A stretch of DNA of 64,000 nt from Sutcliffiella tianshenii (GTDB lineage: Bacteria > Bacillota > Bacilli > Bacillales > Bacillaceae_I): contig NZ_JAFBED010000006.1 in the NCBI RefSeq assembly GCF_016908565.1, forward strand, positions 1 to 64,000. The letters are read 5' to 3'. The position numbers were made by a program, and so were the translations under genes. Of the stretch, positions 46,641 to 55,355 are shown piece by piece (position 1 is the stretch's first letter; each line of letters starts with the position of its first letter). Below the pieces are notes generated by a model. It did not search any database. It saw only the letters and a list, made by a program, of their open reading frames with translations, and was not told where the DNA came from.

Positions 46641-47387
46641 ATGAATGAGGAAACACTCACGATCAATAAAACCAGCTGGGAAGAAGCTGCTGCCCTTTTT
46701 TTTGGCAGAAATCCGCTTCCGGAGTATGGTCCACTTGCGCCTTGCGAAGATGAGCTGAACTTGCTTGGAGAAGTGGAAGGGGCGGCCGTACTGGACATTG
46801 GCTGCGGTAGCGGACATTCCCTGCTTTATATGGCTGAGCGCGGCGTGAAGGAGCTATGGGGATTGGATCTTTCGAAGAACCAGATACATGCGGCAGAAAA
46901 ACTTCTTGAGGATTGTAAGGCACCGGTCCATCTTTTTGAATCCCCGATGGAGGCGAACCCTGGGTTGCCCGAGGGATATTTTGATATCGTGTATTCCATT
47001 TTTGCGATCGGATGGACCACGGATCTGTCCAAGACGGTAGAAAATGTATTCCGATACCTAAAGTCCGGCGGTCATTTCATTTTCAGCTGGGAACACCCCC
47101 TTTATAGCAGAGTCAGATTGAAAGAAGGAACGTTGATGATGGAACAGGCCTATCATGAAGAAGGCCCATACGATCACGAGGCATGGAAGCTCCCTGCCAT
47201 GATGCAGCAGGCTAAAGTAAGTACATATATTAATACGTTGATTGATCAAGGTTTCATTATTGAAAGAATCATTGAAGAGGTGCGACTGACGGAAAAGGAT
47301 AGAGAGCGACATTCCAACCGTTGGTATTCCTATGAGAAGGCGAAAATGGTGCCAACTACATTAATCATAAAGTGTAGGAAACCATAG
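46641..47387 (+). CDS. Class I SAM-dependent methyltransferase
   Basis: The 248-residue product has motif I VLDIGCGSGHSLLYMA near residue 50, the motif II acidic residue in LWGLDLSKNQIHAAE, and a motif IV region YFDIVYSIFAIGWT. This resembles small-molecule methyltransferases of the ubiquinone/tetrapyrrole-like superfamily (Methyltransf_11). Substrate unknown. The ATG at 46641 follows TAGGAGGTAAGG. Confidence 0.9.
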   Translation: MNEETLTINKTSWEEAAALFFGRNPLPEYGPLAPCEDELNLLGEVEGAAVLDIGCGSGHSLLYMAERGVKELWGLDLSKNQIHAAEKLLEDCKAPVHLFESPMEANPGLPEGYFDIVYSIFAIGWTTDLSKTVENVFRYLKSGGHFIFSWEHPLYSRVRLKEGTLMMEQAYHEEGPYDHEAWKLPAMMQQAKVSTYINTLIDQGFIIERIIEEVRLTEKDRERHSNRWYSYEKAKMVPTTLIIKCRKP

Positions 47388-47420
47388 GTCATGAAAAGTA
47401 TGACAGGAGCTAATTAAAAA

Positions 47421-47993
47421 ATGAGAAAAAAGGCACTCTTATTTATTTTTGAAGGATATTGTGAATTTGAGATAGCACCTGCAATTTCGATGCTGAGGGA
47501 TTCGCATGAGTTATACACTTTTTCCTTAGGGAAAACTCCATGCAGATCGGAAGCAGGATTGTTGACGATCCCTTGCATGTCGGTTGATGAAGTGGACCCT
47601 GTGGATTTTGATATGCTGATCATACCCGGCGGGGATCTTGAGGAGATTGCGGAAGCTGATGCGCTATTTGAACTCGCTGGGAAATTCGGTGCAGAAAATA
47701 AAATAACTGCAGCCATCTGCAGTGGTGTATTCGTGTTGGCGAGGGCAGGGCTTCTGAAAGATGCTCCGTATACAATAACGCTTTCGAAGGAACAACGACT
47801 CTTCCTTGATTGTTTTGAAGAGGAGCTATTTTCCTATCGACCAGTAGTTTCAAAAGGCAATGTCCTGACTGCCCAAGGTCATGCGTACGTAGAGTTCGGA
47901 ATTGCGCTAAATAAAATGGTTAAAGAGATCTCTTGTGAAAAAGAAGATTTTTATAGAGGCAAAGGAAATGCTTTTATGGAACAGGTTCAATAG
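47421..47993 (+). CDS. DJ-1/PfpI family protein
   Basis: The 190-residue product has the DJ-1 fold pattern, with the nucleophile-elbow cysteine in AAICSGVFVLARAGLL and the early acidic residue in FEGYCEFEIAP. Members act as chaperones, deglycases, amidases or regulators; which applies here is unknown. The ATG at 47421 follows CAGGAG. It is in the same direction as the methyltransferase, 33 nt downstream. Confidence 0.88.
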   Translation: MRKKALLFIFEGYCEFEIAPAISMLRDSHELYTFSLGKTPCRSEAGLLTIPCMSVDEVDPVDFDMLIIPGGDLEEIAEADALFELAGKFGAENKITAAICSGVFVLARAGLLKDAPYTITLSKEQRLFLDCFEEELFSYRPVVSKGNVLTAQGHAYVEFGIALNKMVKEISCEKEDFYRGKGNAFMEQVQ

Positions 47994-48005
47994 AAGGATA
48001 GATGA

Positions 48006-49004
48006 TTGGCGGTTTACATATTGATAAATACAAAAGAAGAGATACTGGAAGATATAAGCGAAACCTGCCTCCGGGTTTACGGAATGGAAATATTGGACTG
48101 TTTTCCGATCTATCGCGGCTGGCTAAATTTGAAGTGGAGGGTCAGGACGGAGCAGGGGAATTACTTGATCAAGCAATTCAACAAGGAAAGATTCCGGAAG
48201 TATAGCGATGAGGAACTGCACTTTGCCCATACACAACAGGAAAGATTATTCCGCCACGACGTCCCATGTCCGAAGCTATTCCCGATTGACGGACAGTATT
48301 TGTTGGAGTCATGTAAAGGTGAAAGGTTCATGATCATGGAATTCTGTAACGGGAGCATTTTACAACCTGGTACTGCCACCGAATTACAGATGTACCACCT
48401 CGGAAAAGCAGCTGGAAGGATGCATCGTGTATTAAATGATGCCGGAATTCCTAAGAAAAATAAGCCAGAGTTCATCGCTCCAAGTTTAGAACACAGAATA
48501 AACTACTGGCAATCGGTTATAAAAAACGCACTAGGCAATGGGAAACAATCAATCATTTCAATCATAGAAAAACAAATGGAGGTTACTCAATCAATTAGGC
48601 TGGAAGACTTCACTTTGCATGATACAGGATGGGCCCATCGAGACCTTTTCATGGATAATATTCTGTTTCAGGAAGACAAGGTCTCTGCCATCCTTGACTT
48701 CGACCGGCTTAAATACGACTACCCGCAACTCGATGTAGCTAGAGCGGTTATATCTGGCTGTTTAGGTGGAAGTGGTTTGAATGTATCAGCCGCCACTGCA
48801 TTTATGGAGGGTTATAAGGAAGAGCGAAGAGTTGATAGAGGGTATCTATATAAAGCCCTTTGCTTACTATGGTATATGGAAAGCACCTGGTGGATAGAAG
48901 CTGATATGGATGAGTTAAAAGGTCCGCCTGTTCGATTTGCCGAGGAGATGGTGTGGTTGGGTGAGAATTTGCAGGAATTGGAGAATAGGTTATATGACTT
49001 TTAG
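48006..49004 (+). CDS. APH-family phosphotransferase (second)
   Basis: The 332-residue product resembles the APH/CotS/homoserine-kinase II group, with an ATP-lobe lysine in NYLIKQF, the catalytic loop WAHRDLFMDNILF and the metal site AILDFDRLKYDYPQLD. Substrate is unknown; CotS-like spore-coat kinases are an alternative. Translation starts at TTG 48006 after GAAGGATAG; the nearby ATG at 48002 opens a different, short frame. Confidence 0.87.
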   Translation: MAVYILINTKEEILEDISETCLRVYGMEILDCFPIYRGWLNLKWRVRTEQGNYLIKQFNKERFRKYSDEELHFAHTQQERLFRHDVPCPKLFPIDGQYLLESCKGERFMIMEFCNGSILQPGTATELQMYHLGKAAGRMHRVLNDAGIPKKNKPEFIAPSLEHRINYWQSVIKNALGNGKQSIISIIEKQMEVTQSIRLEDFTLHDTGWAHRDLFMDNILFQEDKVSAILDFDRLKYDYPQLDVARAVISGCLGGSGLNVSAATAFMEGYKEERRVDRGYLYKALCLLWYMESTWWIEADMDELKGPPVRFAEEMVWLGENLQELENRLYDF

Positions 49005-49012
49005 GAGGAAAG

Positions 49013-49378
49013 ATGATGCTGAATAAAGTATGCGTGATTACGATAAAAGTAGGGAATATTCAGGAGGCCGTTCAATTTTATACGGAAATATTGGACTTCA
49101 AGGTTTCCAAATACTATGGAGAAAACATTGTCAGTCTGGTGCATGAAGGCCTTCCCATTGTCCTTGAGAAAGCGGACTCTATAAAAACAGAAACATATAA
49201 TTCGGTGCTTCTTGGCATTCTATCACAAGATATAGAAAAGGATTTTGCCAGTTTAAAAGAAAAAGGAGCCACCATCCTGTTTGATGAACCACAGCCATGT
49301 CCACCTGGACGATTCTTTGTGTTGGAAGATCCTTTTGGTAATAGGATTGAGGTTGTGGAATTTTCCAATATGGAATAG
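49013..49378 (+). CDS. VOC/glyoxalase-family protein (first)
   Basis: The 121-residue product has a single vicinal-oxygen-chelate module: the VGNIQEAVQFYTEILDFKV start and the RFFVLEDPFGNRIEVVEF end carrying the conserved metal-site glutamate region. Function could be a glyoxalase, dioxygenase-like or thiol-transferase activity. It starts at ATG 49013 (or 49016) after TTAGGAGGAAAG, 8 nt past the kinase gene. Confidence 0.88.
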   Translation: MMLNKVCVITIKVGNIQEAVQFYTEILDFKVSKYYGENIVSLVHEGLPIVLEKADSIKTETYNSVLLGILSQDIEKDFASLKEKGATILFDEPQPCPPGRFFVLEDPFGNRIEVVEFSNME

Positions 49379-49393
49379 AGGGAGGAAGATAAC

Positions 49394-49795
49394 TTGATTT
49401 TTGAAATGACTTACCAAGTTCGTGTACAAGATATGAAGGATGGGCAAATGTGGTATGAGACATTACTGAATAAGCAACCAGATTTCACACCGCATGAAGG
49501 CTTCGCTGAATGGGAACTGATTCCAGGATGCTGGCTGCAGGTTGCTGAGGGAATTCCCTCCGAAGGAAGCGGCCCATTGCGTTTAGGGGTCACTGACATA
49601 GAGGCAGAAAGGTCCCGATTGATTCATAGACTTCATGTGGAGGAATTCGAAATTCATTCAAGAGAAGAAGTGCCTGTAAAGTGGGCAACTTTTTCTGATC
49701 CTTGGGGTAACCGTATTGGATTGTTTGAATACATGGATAAAGAAGTTGAGAGGGAAAGGGTTTATTCGGTTCTTGGTCTCAAGGAAGGTGTATAA
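49394..49795 (+). CDS. VOC/glyoxalase-family protein (second)
   Basis: The 133-residue product is a second VOC module: an N-terminal VQDMKDGQMWYETLL segment and a C-terminal WATFSDPWGNRIGLFEYMD segment. It starts at TTG 49394 with GGGAGGAAG upstream and is followed with no gap by the thioredoxin-like gene. The two VOC neighbours could form a heterodimer, but this is only suggested by adjacency. Confidence 0.87.
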   Translation: MIFEMTYQVRVQDMKDGQMWYETLLNKQPDFTPHEGFAEWELIPGCWLQVAEGIPSEGSGPLRLGVTDIEAERSRLIHRLHVEEFEIHSREEVPVKWATFSDPWGNRIGLFEYMDKEVERERVYSVLGLKEGV

Positions 49796-50311
49796 ATGAG
49801 AAAAGTATTCGCATTTATCATACTTACACTATTAATTGGAACTGCAGTCTACCAGCAGTTTTTCAAAGAGGGGGAAATAAAACCAGCTAGTGCAAAGGGA
49901 GAAAAAGCTGTTGATTTTAAGCTGGAGTCCATGGAAGGAAACAAAGTCCGTTTATCGGATTCCCTAGGAAAACCCGTAATCATAAACTTCTGGACTACAT
50001 GGTGTCCTCCATGCAAAAAAGAAATGCCGGAGATCCAAAGATTTTATGAGGATTACAAAGATGAGGTAGATGTGTTCGCGGTGAACATCACAAGCAATGA
50101 AGTAAATAAAGGAGTTGTAGAAAAATATGTGACTACTGGAGGTTTTACTTTTCCAATCCTCTTCGATACGGAGGGATTATTTCGTTATTACGAAGTATTG
50201 GACATGCCGGCAACCTTTTTCATTGATGAGGAAGGCGTGATAGTTGGAAAGCATACAGGAGAGTTGGACTATGACAAACTTGTTGAAGCAAAAGAAAAAA
50301 TATTAGATTGA
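49796..50311 (+). CDS. ResA/TlpA-like membrane-anchored thioredoxin
   Basis: The 171-residue product has an N-terminal membrane anchor (about residues 4-20) and an extracellular thioredoxin domain with the CPPC active site at C70 and C73 in NFWTTWCPPCKKEMPE and the cis-proline in MPATFFIDEEG. It probably reduces disulfides outside the membrane, as ResA does for apocytochromes. The ATG follows the preceding stop codon directly. Confidence 0.92.
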   Translation: MRKVFAFIILTLLIGTAVYQQFFKEGEIKPASAKGEKAVDFKLESMEGNKVRLSDSLGKPVIINFWTTWCPPCKKEMPEIQRFYEDYKDEVDVFAVNITSNEVNKGVVEKYVTTGGFTFPILFDTEGLFRYYEVLDMPATFFIDEEGVIVGKHTGELDYDKLVEAKEKILD

Positions 50312-50320
50312 AGGTGACCA

Positions 50321-50545
50321 ATGGGCATAAGGGGAATATTTTTTGAAGATGCAAGTAAGCAAACGAAGTTTCAAAAAGTGTTAACCAACATATTTTTTAT
50401 TACAATAATTGTAAAACTCATCAACCGATTTATTTTAGACTTTGCCTGGCTAGAATCTTTGCTTTTATTTGCATAAACGATTATAGGAATTCTATTTTTA
50501 ATTGAATTGGCAATAGTGTCAAAAAAGAATAAGAAAAAGGAGTAA
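50321..50545 (+). pseudogene. Small membrane-protein gene with in-frame stop
   Basis: From ATG 50321 (AAGGTGA upstream) the frame encodes 51 residues, meets TAA at 50474-50476, and continues in the same frame for 22 more codons to TAA at 50543. The second part (IIGILFLIELAIV, then SKKNKKKE) looks like the second membrane helix and basic tail of a two-helix protein of about 74 residues. A nonsense mutation is the simplest reading; a truncated functional protein is possible. Confidence 0.6.
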
Positions 50546-50550
50546 AGAAT

Positions 50551-51069
50551 ATGCTGAAGCGTCCTTTAGAAAATGAATATCCTTCATATTACAACAACTA
50601 TTTGAAGTTGGTACCCTCAGGAAATCTGTTGGAGATACTTGAAGAACAATTAACAGAGGCGGTTACCCTTTTTTCCGGTCTATCGGAAGAACAGGGTAGT
50701 ATTGCATATGCAAGTGGAAAATGGACGGTAAAAGAGGTCATTGGCCATATGATCGATACGGAACGGATAATGAGCTATAGACTTCTTCGGATCAGCAGGG
50801 GGGATAAGTCGCCTCTTGCCGGCTTCAGCGAGGAGGATTATGCATTTGAGGGGAAGTTTACGCAAAGACTGCTCACTGAATTGGTCGAAGAACTTCAGAC
50901 GGTCAGAAAATCGACCATAAGTCTTTTACGCGGTATACCGGAATATGCATGGCCTAGAAGCGGTACAGCAAATGAACTTCCCGTTACAGCCCAGGCAGTT
51001 GCCTTTATCATTGCCGGTCACTGGATTCATCATATGAGAATCATAGAGGAAAGGTACCTCCAGAATTAA
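50551..51069 (+). CDS. DinB-family protein (YfiT/BstA-like fold)
   Basis: The 172-residue product is a four-helix DinB-superfamily protein with the three metal-ligand histidines in EVIGHMID and AGHWIHHMRIIEERY. Members include metal-dependent thiol transferases that use bacillithiol; the exact substrate is unknown. The ATG at 50551 follows AAAAAGGAG, which lies in the tail of the interrupted gene. Confidence 0.9.
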   Translation: MLKRPLENEYPSYYNNYLKLVPSGNLLEILEEQLTEAVTLFSGLSEEQGSIAYASGKWTVKEVIGHMIDTERIMSYRLLRISRGDKSPLAGFSEEDYAFEGKFTQRLLTELVEELQTVRKSTISLLRGIPEYAWPRSGTANELPVTAQAVAFIIAGHWIHHMRIIEERYLQN

Positions 51070-51093
51070 TAGAGAGGATGGCGAGGTCATAAA

Positions 51094-52224
51094 GTGGAGT
51101 TTATTATTGAGCAGGGAATATTCCATCAGGCAATTCAAGATGTCAGTAGAGCAGTATCTTCAAAAACGTTAAGTCCTATTCTTTCAGGTATCAAAATAAC
51201 AGCAGACAAAGATAAGATAGCTTTACTGGCTACTAACTCGGACCTTACCATCGAGAAGGTTATTCCTGTATGTTGCCAACAATCTCATAGACTACAGATT
51301 ATCCATTCAGGGAGTGTTGTTGTATCTGCTAGATATTTGGGGCAGGTAATCAAAAAGCTATCCGGGGAGATACACATCAAAGGAATAGCTCTAAACAAAA
51401 TCAAGCTAATTTCCAATGGAATCGAGGCGAACATGAATGGCTTGGACTCTATTGAATTTCCACCACCTCCCATCTTAGATGATTCCAAGGATATAAGCAT
51501 GCCTTTCCTCGACTTTAAGCGAATGGTGAAACAGACCCTTTTTGCTGTGTCCAAGAGCGATACAAGGCCGGTACTGACAGGAGTTCATCTTTCATTGGAA
51601 AATGGACGATTTTCTTGTACGGCAACAAATTCCCATAGATTGGCTTTCAGCAGAGGGACTGTGGATTCAAAAGAAACAGTGTCATGTGTCGTCCCTTTTG
51701 CAGCACTAAATGAATGCTCTAAGGTTACGGACATAGATCATGGGAATATGAAACTTTACATAACGAAACAGTACATTGCGTTTCAATTTCCTTCAATTAC
51801 CCTCTTTTCGCGCCTAATTGAGGGAAACTATCCAAATGTAGAGAGTTTGATACCCAAAGAGGCAAGAACCACGCTCACTTTAAACAAAGAATTGCTTAAG
51901 CAAGGTATTGATCGTGCTTCTTTATTTGCTAGTGCTTCTGATAACAACAAAATATTATTGGAAGTCATCGAAGGGTTGCAACTTAAAATTTGTTCCTCTT
52001 CCACAGAGTATGGTGAAATTGCAGAGGTCCAAGACATTGTCAGTTTGAATGGCGAGAGTGAGTTGACCGTTACCGTTGATGGCAATTTTATGATGGATGC
52101 ACTGAAAGCCATAGGGGAAGATGAGGTGCAGCTAAGTTATAGCGGTTCAATGAAACCCTTACTACTGCAAGCAATGGATTCAGGAATGCAATTTCATCTT
52201 ATTTCACCTGTGAGAACTGCATAA
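51094..52224 (+). CDS. Second DNA polymerase III beta clamp (DnaN paralogue)
   Basis: The 376-residue product has the full three-domain sliding-clamp layout, with KTLSPILSGIKI, FAVSKSDTRPVLTGVHL, CTATNSHRLAFS, LFSRLIEGNYPNVESLIP and the C-terminal LISPVRTA, which corresponds to the LILPVRTY end of the replicative clamp. It is not next to dnaA, so it is likely an extra clamp beside the housekeeping one. Translation starts at GTG 51094 with GCGAGG upstream. Confidence 0.93.
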   Translation: MEFIIEQGIFHQAIQDVSRAVSSKTLSPILSGIKITADKDKIALLATNSDLTIEKVIPVCCQQSHRLQIIHSGSVVVSARYLGQVIKKLSGEIHIKGIALNKIKLISNGIEANMNGLDSIEFPPPPILDDSKDISMPFLDFKRMVKQTLFAVSKSDTRPVLTGVHLSLENGRFSCTATNSHRLAFSRGTVDSKETVSCVVPFAALNECSKVTDIDHGNMKLYITKQYIAFQFPSITLFSRLIEGNYPNVESLIPKEARTTLTLNKELLKQGIDRASLFASASDNNKILLEVIEGLQLKICSSSTEYGEIAEVQDIVSLNGESELTVTVDGNFMMDALKAIGEDEVQLSYSGSMKPLLLQAMDSGMQFHLISPVRTA

Positions 52225-52262
52225 AATATGAAAACATGTAATTGAAAAGAGGAGAAGTGCCA

Positions 52263-52670
52263 TTGTTTCTATTAAAGCTACTTTTATTATGTATGGTGGT
52301 AGTTTTTCTGATGATTTCTACACAATTTATCGTCAGGAAGATCTTCAAAATTGAAAAGAAAAAGAGTAGCCTTTCCTATAACTTTGTCAATGAGACACAT
52401 AAAAAGGTTGATCTTTCCCTCAGGTTTGTCGGGTTGATTTCCTTGATTGCTTTCAATATGTATTCATATGAGAACGGTTATACTTTTACCCATTTTACGG
52501 TGGGGTTACTCCTATTTCTAATCATACTCGATTTGGAAAATGCCTATTTTCATTGGAAGTTTGCCCATGAATCTAAACAATATTTTCTGATACTGAGTGG
52601 AACGGCAATGGTAATAATTATATACATACTTTTGCTGCCTGTCGGGTTGATGGAGCGTTTCTTTTTATAA
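52263..52670 (+). CDS. DUF4181-like membrane protein
   Basis: The 135-residue product has four hydrophobic segments (about residues 1-20, 52-70, 80-100 and 112-130) and a cytosolic loop KIFKIEKKKSSLSYNFVNE. The pattern resembles DUF4181 proteins of Bacillus; function unknown. The start is TTG 52263 with GAGGAG 8 nt upstream; the earlier TTG at 52242 overlaps that site. Confidence 0.75.
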   Translation: MFLLKLLLLCMVVVFLMISTQFIVRKIFKIEKKKSSLSYNFVNETHKKVDLSLRFVGLISLIAFNMYSYENGYTFTHFTVGLLLFLIILDLENAYFHWKFAHESKQYFLILSGTAMVIIIYILLLPVGLMERFFL

Positions 52671-52718
52671 TAGTCCATTAGTTTAAATCAAATTTTTTAA
52701 TAGAAAGGAAGATCCTTT

Positions 52719-53210
52719 ATGGAAAAACTACAATACGAACTGTTAACACTCCCTTCCTATAAGGCAATGGGCGTGAAGTGGGAAGGTCCTTACACAGAGG
52801 TCGGTAGCTTAAAGAATGTTATTTTACAAATGAGTGATCGGGTTGGTGAATTGCCATCAGCGGTGGAGCCGGAAGTTCAGTTGGGACTATCCTATCATCT
52901 GCGCCCTGACGGATTTGTACACTATTCGGTCTTTCGCGTGGAGGAGGAACAAGAAGTGCCAGAGGGAATGGTCGACATTCGTGTCCCAGAAATGACCTAT
53001 CTGAAGGTGCTTCATGAGAAAGGTCAGGATTTTGACCATACCTACACAAAGATCTATCAGTGGTTTAAGCAGAATGATTATATCCCTTTCAAGGAACCTG
53101 GTGTAGATTATTTTGACGACCTTCCAATTAAGCATGAACGGTATCCGGTGGATCGTGACCTGGATGATCCGCATTTTGAGATTTTGATTCCAGTTTCCAA
53201 ATCCGTGTAA
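52719..53210 (+). CDS. GyrI-like / effector-binding domain protein
   Basis: The 163-residue product has the duplicated beta-alpha-beta-beta pattern of the GyrI/AraC-type effector-binding family, with LLTLPSYKAMGVKWEGPYTEV at the start (family RxxxP-like segment), a central YHLRPDGFVHY strand and the C-terminal HFEILIPV strand. Such stand-alone domains bind small hydrophobic molecules or inhibit gyrase; which applies is unknown. The ATG at 52719 follows AGAAAGGAAG. Confidence 0.82.
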   Translation: MEKLQYELLTLPSYKAMGVKWEGPYTEVGSLKNVILQMSDRVGELPSAVEPEVQLGLSYHLRPDGFVHYSVFRVEEEQEVPEGMVDIRVPEMTYLKVLHEKGQDFDHTYTKIYQWFKQNDYIPFKEPGVDYFDDLPIKHERYPVDRDLDDPHFEILIPVSKSV

Positions 53211-53299
53211 GACTGGTGCTAATATTTACCGCTATTTCCCGATGTATCCCCATATTACAATGATAGATATGTATGGGAACAGGAGGAGCTAGAATCGTA

Positions 53300-54829
53300 A
53301 TGCAGCACAGAAGGAAAAAACATAACAGCATGAAATGGATCGGTTTTTTATTGATTCCTATATTTATAGTAAGTGTCGTTATCGTATTAACATCAAATAA
53401 ACAGGAAACTGAGTCTATAAATACAAGCAAAGTTACTGCTACAAAGAAGGTAACAGTAGATCAGCCGCCGCAAGTAAGTGATATTTCAACTGAGTCCGAT
53501 TCCACAGAAGAGAATACAGTTAGTGGAGAGGTCAAACTATCCGTAAATGCAACCGATGATCACAACATAAGCAAAGTTGAATTTTACAGCAGTAATGGCG
53601 AATACCTGATCGGGACCGTGACCTCAGAGCCCTACACAATTAACTGGGCTACTGAAAGTTGGGTGCCGGATGGGGAACAGATCCTGAAGGTGATTGCCTA
53701 TGATAATACGAATCAGGTGACAGAAGTGACGAAAAAAGTGATGGTCAAGAATCCAGAGCCTGTTTCTGCAAAACTTGTAGGCTATTACGCGGGATGGGCT
53801 GCCTATTCCGGATATGAAGTGGCAGATATAGATGCTGGCAAGCTTACGCATATCAATTATGCTTTTGCCAACGTGACAAAGGACGGCAAGATAGCGGTAG
53901 GGGATACCTCGACTGATATAGCAAACTTCCAACAACTGAAAGAATTGAAAGAGCAGCACCCTCATCTCAAAACGCTGATCTCTGTAGGAGGCTGGACATG
54001 GTCGGAGAATTTCTCGGATGCGGCACTTACAGAGGAGTCACGGGCAAGATTTGCAGAGAGTGTACGTCAATTCCTGTTGGACTATGGATTTGATGGCGTA
54101 GATCTTGATTGGGAGTACCCGGTAGGTGGAGGGGAAGCGGATAATACGAATCGCCCCGAAGATAAAAGGAACTATACTCTCTTGTTGAAAAAGATCCGTG
54201 AAACGCTGGACGAGCAGTCTGAGAAGGATGGCAAAGAATACCTGTTAACTATTGCAGCAGGAGCGAGTAAAGTTCATGCTGCCAATCTCGAGCTCACGGA
54301 AATTCATCCTTATCTCGACTATATCCAACTGATGACCTATGATATTCATGGAGAATGGGATCCTTTATCAGGATTGAACGCTCCGCTTCACCCTGATCCA
54401 GCGAGTGGATTTCCTGGCGAGTGGAGTGTCGGGGACGGAGTGCAAACCTATATCGACGGTGGCGTTCCTCCAGAAAAGCTTGTCATGGGTCTTCCTTTTT
54501 ACGGAAGAGTTTTCAAGAGTGTCGATGATGCAGGGAATAACGGTTTATACCAGTCGTTCAGCGGTGGGGGTACGTCCCTCAGTTATGCGAAGATAGCCTC
54601 TGATTACGTGAATCAGGATGGTTTTTCCCGAGTATGGATAGAAGATTCCAAAGTACCGCTGCTTTTTGATGGAACGACCGTAGTAAGCTATGATGATCCG
54701 GAATCAATTGGTCATAAAACGGCTTTCATCAAAGAGATGGGCCTTGGTGGTGCCATGATGTGGGAGCTCAGCCAGGATCCCGATGAGGTCCTCCTGAAGA
54801 AGATATATGATGATATGAAAGATGAATAG
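53300..54829 (+). CDS. Membrane-anchored GH18 glycosidase with Ig-like domain
   Basis: The 509-residue product has a short basic N-terminus, one membrane segment (about residues 14-34), a Ser/Thr-rich linker, a bacterial Ig-like domain (about 60-145) and a glycoside hydrolase family 18 barrel. The catalytic motif DGVDLDWE is at residues 265-272, with E272 as the proton donor. It should act outside the cell on chitin, peptidoglycan-like or related glycans. The start at 53300 follows AGGAGGAG; an in-frame ATG at 53273 lies before that site. Confidence 0.93.
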   Translation: MQHRRKKHNSMKWIGFLLIPIFIVSVVIVLTSNKQETESINTSKVTATKKVTVDQPPQVSDISTESDSTEENTVSGEVKLSVNATDDHNISKVEFYSSNGEYLIGTVTSEPYTINWATESWVPDGEQILKVIAYDNTNQVTEVTKKVMVKNPEPVSAKLVGYYAGWAAYSGYEVADIDAGKLTHINYAFANVTKDGKIAVGDTSTDIANFQQLKELKEQHPHLKTLISVGGWTWSENFSDAALTEESRARFAESVRQFLLDYGFDGVDLDWEYPVGGGEADNTNRPEDKRNYTLLLKKIRETLDEQSEKDGKEYLLTIAAGASKVHAANLELTEIHPYLDYIQLMTYDIHGEWDPLSGLNAPLHPDPASGFPGEWSVGDGVQTYIDGGVPPEKLVMGLPFYGRVFKSVDDAGNNGLYQSFSGGGTSLSYAKIASDYVNQDGFSRVWIEDSKVPLLFDGTTVVSYDDPESIGHKTAFIKEMGLGGAMMWELSQDPDEVLLKKIYDDMKDE

Positions 54830-54840
54830 AAGGACAGTGA

Positions 54841-54879
54841 AAAGGCTCATCCCGGTCCAATTGGATGAGCCTTGTTTTG
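54841..54879. terminator. Bidirectional terminator
   Basis: AAAGGCTCATCC pairs with GGATGAGCCTT, followed by GTTTTG; convergent genes lie on both sides. Confidence 0.88.
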
Positions 54880-54892
54880 TCCAACTTTTCAT

Positions 54893-55327
54893 TTAAATCC
54901 TATTATGATCTGCCCGCCATTCCATGATTCTCTTTTTAATATCCTTTGGTGTCAATCCTTCATCCGCTGATACTTTGCTCAGTCCAGGCAATTCTGCATC
55001 AGATGCAAAGCGAAGTGCCACAATCTGCCCCAGGGTCAAGCGGGAATCGAATGGTTTACCTGTCAGGATAAAGTGGCGTAAGTTTTCTTCTGCTCGGATG
55101 GCTCGGTCCTGAACACGTAAAGGGTAGATTCGCAGCAGGATGAAAGTCACCACGAATGCTGCAGCCATCAGTAAAATTGCAAGGGCTGACCATATATTTT
55201 CACCTGATTGGAGTGAAAGCACCAGATTCACGATGGCTGTAATGAGCGAAGCAAGGACCAGTGATAAAAGTACATAATGATAAAGCGGATGCATCCTTAC
55301 GTGATTTTCGAAGTTTTGTGTTTTCAT
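54893..55327 (-). CDS. DUF6526-like membrane protein
   Basis: The 144-residue product begins MKTQNFENHVRMHPLYHY, followed by two membrane segments (about residues 20-40 and 50-70), then a soluble region with RAEENLRHFILTGKP and a C-terminal ITPKDIKKRIMEWRAD-like helix (here LTPKDIKKRIMEWRADHNRI). It resembles the DUF6526 family. The start at 55327 follows AGAGGAG on the minus strand; it is downstream of, and probably co-transcribed with, the ABC-2 genes. Confidence 0.78.
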   Translation of the reverse strand: MKTQNFENHVRMHPLYHYVLLSLVLASLITAIVNLVLSLQSGENIWSALAILLMAAAFVVTFILLRIYPLRVQDRAIRAEENLRHFILTGKPFDSRLTLGQIVALRFASDAELPGLSKVSADEGLTPKDIKKRIMEWRADHNRI

Positions 55328-55355
55328 TAGTTTCTCCTCTTTATTCTCTATTTTC

